Source: Sphingobacteriaceae bacterium GW460-11-11-14-LB5 (GTDB lineage Bacteria; Bacteroidota; Bacteroidia; Sphingobacteriales; Sphingobacteriaceae). From it: DNA of 64,000 bases. Under the pieces are notes generated by a model. It saw only the letters and a program-made list of their open reading frames with translations. It had not been told where the DNA came from and ran no database searches. The position numbers were made by a program, and so were the translations under genes. This document shows positions 8,743 to 17,265 of the stretch, in pieces. Position 1 is the stretch's first letter. Each line of letters starts with the position of its first letter. The DNA is taken from NCBI GenBank assembly GCA_002151545.1, contig CP021237.1:248001-312000 (forward strand). Reading direction: 5' to 3'.

Positions 8743-9555
8743 ATGGAATTCACATCAAGCATATATACCGCAAAAGTGATGCACCATCGCTTAGCGCCAA
8801 AAAAACATTCTTTTTGGTACAGGGTGTATATGTTCTATATCGATCTGGATGAATTGGACCTGCTGAGTAAAAAGCTTCGCTGGTTTAGCCATAATAAATT
8901 TAACCTCTTTTCTTTTCGGGATGCAGAACACCTTCAATTACCAAAAGATAATCCCGATCAAACTAAAAATACCCGTCAGCATTTAGAAGATTATTTAAGA
9001 GAAAACGGGGTAGATGGTGCTAGGCTGAAAATAAAACTGCTTACCAATCTTAACGTTTTGGGCTATAATTTTAATCCGGTTTCTTTTTACTATTGTTTCG
9101 ACCAACAGCACAATCCGGTTTGTTGCGTGGCAGAAATTAGTAATACCTACCGGGAAATGAAACTTTTTTTCTTTGGAAAAGACGAATTGCAGGGCGATAC
9201 TTTCAAAAAAATAACCACAAAATATTTTTATGTTTCCCCATTTATAGATCATGATGATACCTTCGATTTTAAATTAAAAGTACCGGTGGATACACTCGAT
9301 ATTAAAATTGATGACCTGGATAAAAATGGTAATCTGTTTTTTATCAGTACCTTAAAGGGAGCGAAAAAAGCCTTAACCAACAGCAATATGCTGAAGTATT
9401 TTTTCTCCATTCCACTAATTCCATTGCAGATAATGGGCATGATCCACTGGCAGGCTTTTAAACTTTGGGTAAAAAAAATACCTTTTCACCCAAAAGCCGA
9501 AAACCCTGAGCTACAACGTAACGTATATAAGCCCTATAAACCACAAATAAAATAG
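8743..9555 (+). CDS. DUF1365 family protein
   Basis: 270 residues. The N-terminal part (YTAKVMHHRLAPKKHSF) and the central motif LNVLGYNFNPVSFYYCFD match the DUF1365 family, whose members carry the invariant NPVSFY-type segment. There is no signal peptide; a hydrophobic stretch near residues 215-235 may touch the membrane. DUF1365 proteins are almost always encoded next to a COG2907 FAD protein and a CFA-type methyltransferase, as seen here. Genetic work in other bacteria places them in lipid modification, but no catalytic role is established. The stop codon at 9553-9555 lies 10 bases before the start of the second CFA gene, indicating co-transcription. Confidence 0.88.
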   Translation: MEFTSSIYTAKVMHHRLAPKKHSFWYRVYMFYIDLDELDLLSKKLRWFSHNKFNLFSFRDAEHLQLPKDNPDQTKNTRQHLEDYLRENGVDGARLKIKLLTNLNVLGYNFNPVSFYYCFDQQHNPVCCVAEISNTYREMKLFFFGKDELQGDTFKKITTKYFYVSPFIDHDDTFDFKLKVPVDTLDIKIDDLDKNGNLFFISTLKGAKKALTNSNMLKYFFSIPLIPLQIMGMIHWQAFKLWVKKIPFHPKAENPELQRNVYKPYKPQIK

Positions 9556-9565
9556 ATTGAAGATT

Positions 9566-10804
9566 ATGAATACGCTTACCGCTACCAAAACATCTACAGG
9601 TTTTTTTGAAAGAGTAGTGCTTAATGCACTTTCTAAAATGACCCTGGGCAAATTAGAGCTATCATTGCCCAACGGACAAATGCTGGTTTTTGGTAATGGT
9701 GAACATAAAATTGAAGCAAATATCCAGGTCAATCACCCCGATTTTTTTAAATCAATAGCACTTTATGGCGATATTGGTTTTGGCGAAGCTTATACAGTTG
9801 GTTTGTGGGATACGACGAATATCACTAACGTAATTAAATGGGTAATCCTAAATATCGAAAATGCACCTTCTGTTACCGGGAGCAAAGTAAAATCTATGGC
9901 ATTAAACCTTTTTAAATGGGTGAATAAAATTTACCATGTGCGCAGGGCGAATACACTGGCCGGATCGCAAAAAAATATTTCAGAACACTATGACCTCAAC
10001 AACGATTTCTTCGCTACTTTTCTCGATAAAAGCATGACTTATTCTAGCGGTTACTTTTCTCCGGAGCACTTAAGTTTAGAAGAATCGCAATATGCCAAGT
10101 ACGATCGATTGGCGAAGCAGCTAAAAATCAAAGCCACCGACCATGTTCTGGAAATCGGAAGCGGTTGGGGTGGTAATGCCATTTTCTTAGCTAAAAATTA
10201 CGGCTGCAAAGTTACTTCGGTTACGATATCGAAAGAACAGCAGAAGTTAGCGATTGAAAGAGTAATGGCTGAAGGTTTAGCCGATAAGGTAACTATCCTG
10301 ATTCAGGATTACCGTAAAATTGAAGGTACTTTTGATAAGATTGTTTCCATCGAAATGCTCGAAGCGGTTGGCCACCAATACCTGGAGACCTATTTCGAAA
10401 AATGCCAGGAGTTATTAAAACCCGATGGAATTTTTGCCTTTCAGGTCATTACCTCGCCTGATAGCAGGTATGATAAATTAAGAAACGGGGTTGATTGGAT
10501 TCAGAAGCACATTTTTCCAGGATCACTTTTGCCTTCGGTAGCGGCGATAAATAAAGCGATAAATGAAACCGGAGATTTAACACTTGTTGATTTAAAGGAT
10601 ATGGGCTTAGATTATGCCCGAACATTACATTTATGGTTTATCGAATTTAATAAGAACCTTGAGCGGGTTAAGGCATTAGGTTTTGATACCACCTTTATCC
10701 GCAAGTGGAATTATTATTTGAACTATTGCGAGGCAGCCTTTGCCATGCGGAATATTAATGTTATGCAAATGGTTTATTCAAGGCCGAATAATATTTCGAG
10801 ATAA
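9566..10804 (+). CDS. CFA synthase-family SAM methyltransferase (second copy)
   Basis: 412 residues from the ATG at 9566 (MNTLTATK); an in-frame TTG at 9557 is less likely. This copy has full family length. It has an N-terminal lipid-binding/SCP2-like region (about 1-130, including FGEAYTVGLWDT), then SEHYDLNNDFFATFLD and SSGYF, the SAM loop VLEIGSGWGGNAIFLA and the active-site strand VSIEMLEAVG with HQYLETYF. The C-terminus has the family helix NLERVKALGFDTTFIRKWNYYLNYCEAAF. It should methylate or cyclopropanate unsaturated acyl chains in phospholipids. It is tightly spaced after DUF1365 and ends the cluster. The repeat at 10805 follows. Confidence 0.9.
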   Translation: MNTLTATKTSTGFFERVVLNALSKMTLGKLELSLPNGQMLVFGNGEHKIEANIQVNHPDFFKSIALYGDIGFGEAYTVGLWDTTNITNVIKWVILNIENAPSVTGSKVKSMALNLFKWVNKIYHVRRANTLAGSQKNISEHYDLNNDFFATFLDKSMTYSSGYFSPEHLSLEESQYAKYDRLAKQLKIKATDHVLEIGSGWGGNAIFLAKNYGCKVTSVTISKEQQKLAIERVMAEGLADKVTILIQDYRKIEGTFDKIVSIEMLEAVGHQYLETYFEKCQELLKPDGIFAFQVITSPDSRYDKLRNGVDWIQKHIFPGSLLPSVAAINKAINETGDLTLVDLKDMGLDYARTLHLWFIEFNKNLERVKALGFDTTFIRKWNYYLNYCEAAFAMRNINVMQMVYSRPNNISR

Positions 10805-10885
10805 TGTGTAAGGTAAGATGGATGAGGTAAGATGGAAAATGTAAGTTAACTTTCCCATCTTCCTTTTCCCATTTTCCATCCCCTA
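10805..10885. repeat. GTAAGATGGAAAATG-type inverted repeat at the cluster end
   Basis: GGTAAGATGGATGAGG and GGTAAGATGGAAAATG are followed by CCCATCTTCC and CCCATTTTCCATCCCC, giving a long imperfect hairpin directly after the last gene of the lipid cluster. It is related to the elements at 7171 and 15654. Confidence 0.5.
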
Positions 10886-11012
10886 TGATTCCTTTTACCG
10901 ATAAAAGCGTAGTGTTTGCCGACTAATTAAAAGAGTTGGAGTGAAAAGTATAGGTTATAATTGTAACAAAATGCAATTTGCGTAGACTAATTACAAAAGA
11001 CTAACTTTTAAC

Positions 11013-13463
11013 ATGAAAAAACTTCTACTACTTACCTTCACCCTAGGACTATTTTTTACCGCACATGCCCAGTTTACGGGTGGCGGCTTTGGTGGAGGAG
11101 CAAAAAAATCTACTGTTACCGGACGTATTACTGCTACTATACTCGATTCATTAACTAAAAAACCAATTGATTATGCAACGGTATCGTTAATTAATACAAA
11201 GGATAATAAATCTGTTAATGGTGGTGTAACTGATGAAAAAGGAAAATTAAGCTTACAAAATGTGTCACCTGATTCATATAAATTAATGATCGGTTTTATG
11301 GGTTACAAAACAAAATCTGTTTTGGTGACCACTACGCCATCAAAACCCGATAATAATATGGGTACAATTTATATATCATCAAGCGAAAATACTTTGGCCG
11401 ATGTTCAGGTGCAGGGAACCAAAGCCGTTATCGAAAATAAAATCGATAGGATGGTTTATAACGCCGAAGCGGATGGAACAAATGCAGGTGGCGATGCTAC
11501 TGATGTAATGCGTAAGGTACCAATGCTTTCGGTTGATGTTGACGGAAATGTTCAGTTACGCGGTGGCGCAGTTCGTGTATTAATCAACGGTAAACCTTCC
11601 GGAACCATGGCAAGCAGTGTTGCTGATGCTTTAAAAATGATCCCTGCAGAACAAATTAAAAGTGTGGAGGTAATTACCAGTCCATCTGCAAAATATGATG
11701 CAGAAGGTTCGGGTGGTATCATCAATATCATTACTAAAAAATCAAATGCTCAAGGGGTAAGTGGAACAGTAAATGTAGCTGCCGGTACTCGTCAAAATAA
11801 CGGCGCTTTTAATTTAACTGCTAAAACCGGCCGGTTAAGCGTAAACGCAAGTTTGGGTACCAATTTAGCTTATGCTCAGGATTCGAGAGTTTTATTCGAA
11901 AATAATACACGTACCGACACTATCGGGAAAACAACCATCACTAACATTATTCAGGACGGGGTATCTAAATGGAGCCGTCAAGGATATAATGGTGGTTTTG
12001 GTGCTGATTATGATTTTAACGCCTACAATAATGTAAGTACCAATTTAAAATACAATAACTTTTCAAACGGAGGCCCGGGAAGCGCTGATTATGTTTTAAA
12101 TGGCATGCCTTTTAAAAATAAAAGTGATATGGATATGGGCTTTAATAATTTCGATTGGAATGTTGATTATAAACATACGACCAAAAAAGAAGGGGAAGAA
12201 TTTACTATTTCTGGTCAATTATCTTCTGGGAGGAATACAACAGAATTCCAGAATGAAATTATCGGTAGTTCGTTCCCTGCTGTAAATAATAACAATACAG
12301 GTAAAAATAAAGAATACACCATACAAACAGATTATACCTATCCGTTTAACAAATCCACTACTTTGGAGGTTGGTGCAAAAGGGATTTTCAGGAACATCAA
12401 TAGTGAATTTTCTAATGATGCGAACCAGGATTTTGAATACAAACAAGATGTAGCCTCTGCCTATGGGGTAATCAGCTTTAAACTGAGCAAAAAATTAAAT
12501 TTTAAAGGTGGTTTAAGGTCTGAATATACCAGTATCAATTTTAATACTGCTAAAGCGGGCATCCAAAAAAACGATTACTTTAACTTATTTCCAAGTGCAA
12601 TCATTTCTCAAACACTTAAGGGAAATGCAACTTTAAAACTAAGCTATAACCGTAGGGTACAAAGACCAAGTTTAGCTTATTTAAATCCTTTCCGTAATGA
12701 GAGCGATCAGTTTAATATCCGTCAGGGAGAGCCGACGTTAAGCCCTGAGTTAAGTGATAATTTTGAGCTGGGTTATTCAACTTTTATTAAAGGATCTGTA
12801 ATTAATGCATCAGTATTTTATCGTCGTACAGGTGGAGTAATCGAAAGTTCTATAATTCCATTAAAAGAAAACGGCTTTGAAAAAACATTATCTACCTATA
12901 TTAATGTGGGCGTAGCGCAAACTTACGGAGCTAACGTTTTTGCTTCTTATAACCCAAAACCAAAATGGACTTTGATGACTAACCTTGGGGTTAATACCTA
13001 CGAGGTGAGCAATTCATTAACAAATGTAAGCACAGGTACCTATTTAAATTATAACATCTTTGGCCGTTCTGCATATGGTTTTGGTAAAGGTTACAATTTC
13101 GAATTGTTTGGTGTGGTAAATTCACCAAGAAGAACTTACCAGGGTAAAACAGATGCCATGGTATTTTATGGAGCATCGTTCAAGAAAGATATACTGAATA
13201 AAAAAGGTTCAATAGGAATTAATACCTTAAATCCATTTACCCGCGATTTACATATTAAAACGGTAAATAACTCTGTAACTACGCTCGGCAATAAAACAAG
13301 TACACTTTATCAAAGTACCAATATTTATTACCCATTGCGTTCTTTTGGTGTTAATTTTAGCTACTCATTCGGTAAATTGAAATTTACAGAAAAGAAAAAG
13401 ATCAAAAACGACGATGTTAAGCAGGATCAGCAACAAGGAGGTATGGGCGGCGTTCAACAATAA
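11013..13463 (+). CDS. TonB-dependent receptor-like outer-membrane beta-barrel protein
   Basis: 816 residues with a signal peptide (1-19, cut near AHAQ). A carboxypeptidase-regulatory-like domain spans about 33-115 (VTGRITATILDSLTKKPIDYATVSL). A plug follows at about 130-245 with VQLRGGAVRVLINGKPSG and IEVITSPSAKYDAEGSGGIINIITKK. The rest is a 22-strand-type barrel ending in a glycine/glutamine-rich tail (QQGGMGGVQQ). This is the OMP_b-brl_3 architecture common in Bacteroidota. There is no SusD partner next to it, so it is not a classic polysaccharide-utilisation receptor; the ligand could be a peptide, metal or other nutrient. An OppA-like lipoprotein is convergent with it. Confidence 0.85.
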   Translation: MKKLLLLTFTLGLFFTAHAQFTGGGFGGGAKKSTVTGRITATILDSLTKKPIDYATVSLINTKDNKSVNGGVTDEKGKLSLQNVSPDSYKLMIGFMGYKTKSVLVTTTPSKPDNNMGTIYISSSENTLADVQVQGTKAVIENKIDRMVYNAEADGTNAGGDATDVMRKVPMLSVDVDGNVQLRGGAVRVLINGKPSGTMASSVADALKMIPAEQIKSVEVITSPSAKYDAEGSGGIINIITKKSNAQGVSGTVNVAAGTRQNNGAFNLTAKTGRLSVNASLGTNLAYAQDSRVLFENNTRTDTIGKTTITNIIQDGVSKWSRQGYNGGFGADYDFNAYNNVSTNLKYNNFSNGGPGSADYVLNGMPFKNKSDMDMGFNNFDWNVDYKHTTKKEGEEFTISGQLSSGRNTTEFQNEIIGSSFPAVNNNNTGKNKEYTIQTDYTYPFNKSTTLEVGAKGIFRNINSEFSNDANQDFEYKQDVASAYGVISFKLSKKLNFKGGLRSEYTSINFNTAKAGIQKNDYFNLFPSAIISQTLKGNATLKLSYNRRVQRPSLAYLNPFRNESDQFNIRQGEPTLSPELSDNFELGYSTFIKGSVINASVFYRRTGGVIESSIIPLKENGFEKTLSTYINVGVAQTYGANVFASYNPKPKWTLMTNLGVNTYEVSNSLTNVSTGTYLNYNIFGRSAYGFGKGYNFELFGVVNSPRRTYQGKTDAMVFYGASFKKDILNKKGSIGINTLNPFTRDLHIKTVNNSVTTLGNKTSTLYQSTNIYYPLRSFGVNFSYSFGKLKFTEKKKIKNDDVKQDQQQGGMGGVQQ

Positions 13464-13488
13464 AACCCAATCTAAATATATAGTTCAG

Positions 13489-13517
13489 GCCTCCCGATCA
13501 AATCGGGAGGCTTTTTT
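13489..13517 (+). terminator. Strong rho-independent terminator, shared by convergent genes
   Basis: Perfect 10-bp stem GCCTCCCGAT / ATCGGGAGGC with a 3-base loop, followed by six T. It lies between the receptor stop and the OppA-like stop codon at 13516 and could also serve the opposite strand. Confidence 0.88.
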
Positions 13518-15150
13518 AGTTTTTCTTTATCCGTTTTAAAATCATCAAACTCAATGGATTGAAAGAATACCCGCTAATGTTATTTTGAAGCATTACCACC
13601 GATTGATCATAGAAAAGCGGAACAACCGGGGCATAATCCATTACCATCTGATCCATTTTGCGGTAAAGCTCAAAGCGTTTTTCGTTATCGGTTTCGTAAT
13701 AGCTTTTCTCGAATAACTGATCGAATGTTTTATTGTAAAAAGCGGTATAATTCGGTCCATAAGGGACTTTGTTTTTGGAGTAAAACATAGATAGGAAGTT
13801 CTCGCCATCGCCATAATCGGCCAGCCAGGAACCACGGAAAAAGTTTACACTGTTTTTCGACATTAAATCCCTTAGGCTGGCACTTGGGCTTACATCAATT
13901 TTAGCTTTAATGCCTACTGCAGTAAGCTCGCCCTGAATAAATTCGATCAGGTCTTTATATGTTGTAGTAGTATTTAAGGTTACCTCTCCCATGCCTTTCC
14001 CTTCCGGGAAACCTGCTTCTGCTAAAAGTTTAGCGGCAAGTTTTGGGTTATAGGCATATCCCCGAACGGCCAAGCTGTCAAAACCGGGCATACCCTTGGG
14101 AATGAAACCAGAGGTTGCCGCTACGCCAATGCCATTTCTTAGGTATTTTATTAATCGGTCACGGTCGATCGCATAGTTAATGGCCTGCCTGATTTTTTTT
14201 AAGCGCAATGGCGATTTCTTCACAATCGAAAGATTGGTATCTACCAATATCCCCACATATTCGGTACACAGGTATGGGCTTTTGGTTAATGTAAATTTTC
14301 CTTTGTATTTTGAAGTCATTTTTCCGCTTTTGGTCAGGATATCATCGCGGTAGCTGCCATCTACATTATAATAAAAATCAAGATCCTTTTTCAGGAAACT
14401 CATAAAACCACTTTGTTTATCGGTAATGAAACTGGCTTTAACGGCATCGAGATAGGGTAGTGCCATTCCTTTGGCATCTTTTTCAAAATAATGGTCATTT
14501 TTTAAAAGCACCAGTATCTCGCCTTCCTTCCAGTATTTAAATTTGAAAGGGCCTGTACCGACAGGATGACTCCTGAAATCTTTACCATAATGTTCTACAA
14601 CTTCCTTGGGCACAACAGAACAATATTGCGTAGTGAGTAAACTCATAAACGGTGGGAAAGGACGGACCAGTCTGATCTGGAAAGTAGAGTCGTTTAAGGC
14701 GATAAAATTATGTTTATCCTTTACTTTATCACTAAAAATCCACCCGCCTGAGGAGGCTACTTTTGGATCAATTAAGCGATAAAAACTGTATACAAAGTCG
14801 CTTGCTATAACTTTCCGTCCTTTACCGTTCTTAAAAATAGGATCATCATGAAAGTAAACATCATTGCGCAGGTTAAAAGTGTAGGTTAACGCATCTTCCG
14901 AAACCTGCCAGCTTTTGGCTATACAGGGCAATGTTTGCAAGGAGGAATCGATTTGTACCAAACCATTAAAAATCTGGTTGGTCATCCAGATCGCATTCTG
15001 GTTGCGCGCAAATGCCGGATCGATGGAGGTTAGCCCCTGATCGAGATTAATATTGAAGACTTTTTTGTCTTGATGATCAGCATGCTCCTTACATGAAAAG
15101 AATAAGCTTATACAAAAAAGACAAAATATATAATTAAATGAGCCTCGCAT
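13516..15150 (-). CDS. OppA/DppA-like peptide-binding lipoprotein (SBP family 5)
   Basis: 544 residues from the ATG at 15150 (MRGSFNYIF). The frame is open further upstream, but this start gives a proper lipoprotein signal (CLFCISLFFSC). The mature protein has family 5 solute-binding motifs: NQIFNGLVQIDS, LPCIAKSWQVSEDALTYTF, YFHDDPIF, HPVGTGPFKF, IRQAINYAIDRD and SGYSFNPLSL. It should bind peptides or similar solutes at the outer face of the cytoplasmic membrane. No permease or ATPase genes are adjacent, so it is an orphan binding protein, as often seen in Bacteroidota. It is divergent from the small gene at 15191, with only about 40 bases between starts. Confidence 0.85.
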   Translation of the reverse strand: MRGSFNYIFCLFCISLFFSCKEHADHQDKKVFNINLDQGLTSIDPAFARNQNAIWMTNQIFNGLVQIDSSLQTLPCIAKSWQVSEDALTYTFNLRNDVYFHDDPIFKNGKGRKVIASDFVYSFYRLIDPKVASSGGWIFSDKVKDKHNFIALNDSTFQIRLVRPFPPFMSLLTTQYCSVVPKEVVEHYGKDFRSHPVGTGPFKFKYWKEGEILVLLKNDHYFEKDAKGMALPYLDAVKASFITDKQSGFMSFLKKDLDFYYNVDGSYRDDILTKSGKMTSKYKGKFTLTKSPYLCTEYVGILVDTNLSIVKKSPLRLKKIRQAINYAIDRDRLIKYLRNGIGVAATSGFIPKGMPGFDSLAVRGYAYNPKLAAKLLAEAGFPEGKGMGEVTLNTTTTYKDLIEFIQGELTAVGIKAKIDVSPSASLRDLMSKNSVNFFRGSWLADYGDGENFLSMFYSKNKVPYGPNYTAFYNKTFDQLFEKSYYETDNEKRFELYRKMDQMVMDYAPVVPLFYDQSVVMLQNNISGYSFNPLSLMILKRIKKN

Positions 15151-15190
15151 GCGATCAGGAATGTTATTTTTGCACAAATTAATAAATTTA

Positions 15191-15649
15191 ATGCAGATGT
15201 CTTTTTTAAACGATTTATTTATTGGCCTTGATGCGGCTAAACAGGAAGAATTACAGGAACGTTTAGATTTAGTGGAGCACAAGATTAAATTTATGGATAA
15301 AATGCCTGTCGCCTGCTTAGATACGGACAACAATCCGGCTTATTTTTTATCAGAAGAAATTTCGCTGGCTGGCGGAATGCTAGAGACTGACATCCTTAGT
15401 GCTGTATTTATTATTTATTATCAACCCGGTAAAACGTTAACCGATTTAATGAGAGAAGTGCCTACGGCATTAAATACCAATTGGCAAGCCGTGCAAAATA
15501 ACCGTATCATTTTATTGAATGATGATGTTAACCGCGAAAGAACGGCCGAAAATGCGGTTTCACTCATAGAAGATATTGCCGAAATGTTACACCCCGGTTC
15601 TTTTATCTTTGGCCACGAAGGTGATAAATGGATCAGGTTTGGCGCATAG
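15191..15649 (+). CDS. Small protein resembling the C-terminal part of BtuF-type binding proteins
   Basis: 152 residues from ATG 15191, or 150 from ATG 15197 (MSFLNDLF). No signal peptide is visible. The N-terminal third is charged and helical. The C-terminal half (NTNWQAVQNNRIILLND, then AVSLIEDIAEMLHPGSF) resembles the final lobe of helical-backbone metal/cobalamin receptors, where a WxxxxAVxNxRI strand and a LxxLAxxLHP helix are typical. The protein is far too short for a complete two-lobed receptor. It could be a stand-alone half domain with a cytoplasmic job. It is divergent from the OppA-like gene. The similarity is a visual judgement only. Confidence 0.5.
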   Translation: MQMSFLNDLFIGLDAAKQEELQERLDLVEHKIKFMDKMPVACLDTDNNPAYFLSEEISLAGGMLETDILSAVFIIYYQPGKTLTDLMREVPTALNTNWQAVQNNRIILLNDDVNRERTAENAVSLIEDIAEMLHPGSFIFGHEGDKWIRFGA

Positions 15650-15737
15650 GAATAATGTAAAATGGATGATGGAAGAGGGATAATGGGCCAGTATTTCTAC
15701 CCAAAATCTTTCAACTTTTCCAATCTCCAACCTTCGC

Positions 15738-17075
15738 TCAAATTTCCCTAATCTGGTATTCTTCTATTTTACGGTAAAGTGTGGTTAAGCCGATACCCAA
15801 TAATCGTGAAGTTTCCGTTTTATTCCCTTTGGTATGGATGAGTACTTTTTGGATGTGCTGTTTTTCTATCTGCTGCAGGTTATAATCGTTTTCTATTGGT
15901 GCAAATTCAAAAAATTCAGGAGGCAAGGCTGTAACGCTTAAGGTATCGCCATCTGACAGGATGACCAAACGTTCAATCACATTCTTAAGTTCCCTGATAT
16001 TTCCTTTCCAGCTATGATCGCTCAATAAGGATAAGATTTTATCATCCATTTTTGGTGTAGACCGGTTTACCTTATCCGCAAATTCTTTCAGGTAATACTT
16101 TGCCAATGCAGGGATATCTGCTTTGCGCTCGCGTAGCGGGGGTAAGGTGATGGTAAAAACCGAAAGCCGGTAATAGAGATCGGAACGGAATTTTCCAGAT
16201 GCCGCATCAGCTTTTAAATCTTTATTGGTGGCGGCTAAAATCCGAACATTTACTTGTTGTGTTTGGGTATCACCCACCTTGATAAAAGTCTGGCTTTCGA
16301 GTACACGCAATAATTTTGCCTGTAAATCGAGGTTCATTTCACCAATTTCATCCAGCAACAATGTGCCCCCGTTTGCTTCTTCCAGTAGTCCTTTTTTGTC
16401 TTTATTGGCACCTGTAAAAGCGCCGGCTTTGTATCCGAATAATTCGCTTTCCAGTAAATCAGGACTAAAACCACTGCAATTTAGGGCAACGAAGGGTTTT
16501 GCAGCCCTCGGACTCTCGTAATGAATAGATTGCGCGAAAACTTCTTTTCCAGTTCCTGTTTCGCCCAATAACAAAACGGTAGTATCGGTTGCACTCACTT
16601 TTTTCGCCAGATCAATCGCTTCCATTAAAGACTTTGATTGACCAATAATGGTTTGGAAGCTATGTTTTTTTGCGATTTTGTTTTCCAGGTCAGAAACCCG
16701 GCGTTGCAGATTTGATTTATCCATCGCCTTGTACAAAAGCGGAATAATCTTGTCGTTATCGTCGCCTTTTACGAGGTAATCAAATGCGCCGTTTTTAATA
16801 GCCAAAACGCCATCGGCAATGGTGCCATAAGCCGTAAGATTTATAATTTCGACGTAAGATTTAATAGCTTTAATATCCTTAACCAATGCAACTCCATTAA
16901 CATCAGGTAGTTTTACGTCACTGATTACAATGCTTACATCGTTGTTTTTAAGCAATTTAAGGCCTTCTTTTCCAGTGTTGGCCTGCAAGGTTTTGAAACC
17001 CTCTAATTCTATAATCCTGGAAAGTAAACTGCAGATTTTCTTTTCATCATCGATGATGAGCACCATGCCATTCAT
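15738..17075 (-). CDS. NtrC-type sigma-54 response regulator
   Basis: 445 residues in three domains. The receiver (1-115) has D9/D10 and phospho-acceptor D53 in IVISDVKLPD. The AAA+ domain (about 140-370) has Walker A GETGTGKE, the sigma-54 contact loop GAFTGA and Walker B GGTLLLDEIGE, then the second region RILAATNKDL. A Fis-type HTH (about 405-440, ETSRLLGIGLTTLYRKI) follows. It should activate sigma-54 promoters after phosphorylation. No histidine kinase gene is nearby, so it is an orphan here. The receiver has VKGDDND where the beta5 region is expected, so the switch lysine is present. It converges with the small gene at 15191 and diverges from the PIG-L gene. Confidence 0.92.
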   Translation of the reverse strand: MNGMVLIIDDEKKICSLLSRIIELEGFKTLQANTGKEGLKLLKNNDVSIVISDVKLPDVNGVALVKDIKAIKSYVEIINLTAYGTIADGVLAIKNGAFDYLVKGDDNDKIIPLLYKAMDKSNLQRRVSDLENKIAKKHSFQTIIGQSKSLMEAIDLAKKVSATDTTVLLLGETGTGKEVFAQSIHYESPRAAKPFVALNCSGFSPDLLESELFGYKAGAFTGANKDKKGLLEEANGGTLLLDEIGEMNLDLQAKLLRVLESQTFIKVGDTQTQQVNVRILAATNKDLKADAASGKFRSDLYYRLSVFTITLPPLRERKADIPALAKYYLKEFADKVNRSTPKMDDKILSLLSDHSWKGNIRELKNVIERLVILSDGDTLSVTALPPEFFEFAPIENDYNLQQIEKQHIQKVLIHTKGNKTETSRLLGIGLTTLYRKIEEYQIREI

Positions 17076-17265
17076 AGGTAAAATTTATGCTGCAATATTA
17101 AGTATAAAAATATCGAAAGATGATGAGGTGGATAAAATAAACGGCTTGGTGTTTAAGCCCCGGACTTCAGACTGCCGACTCCGGACTTATTTTGTACCTT
17201 TTTCGTTTCCGAAGCATTAAAGTAAAAGCTTTTTAAGCATATTTGGTTTTTGCAAAACAAATTCT

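Noticed and set aside
11013..13463. SusC-type receptor of a polysaccharide utilisation locus
   Set aside because: No SusD gene is next to either TonB-type receptor in the window, and the barrel type is OMP_b-brl_3 rather than SusC.
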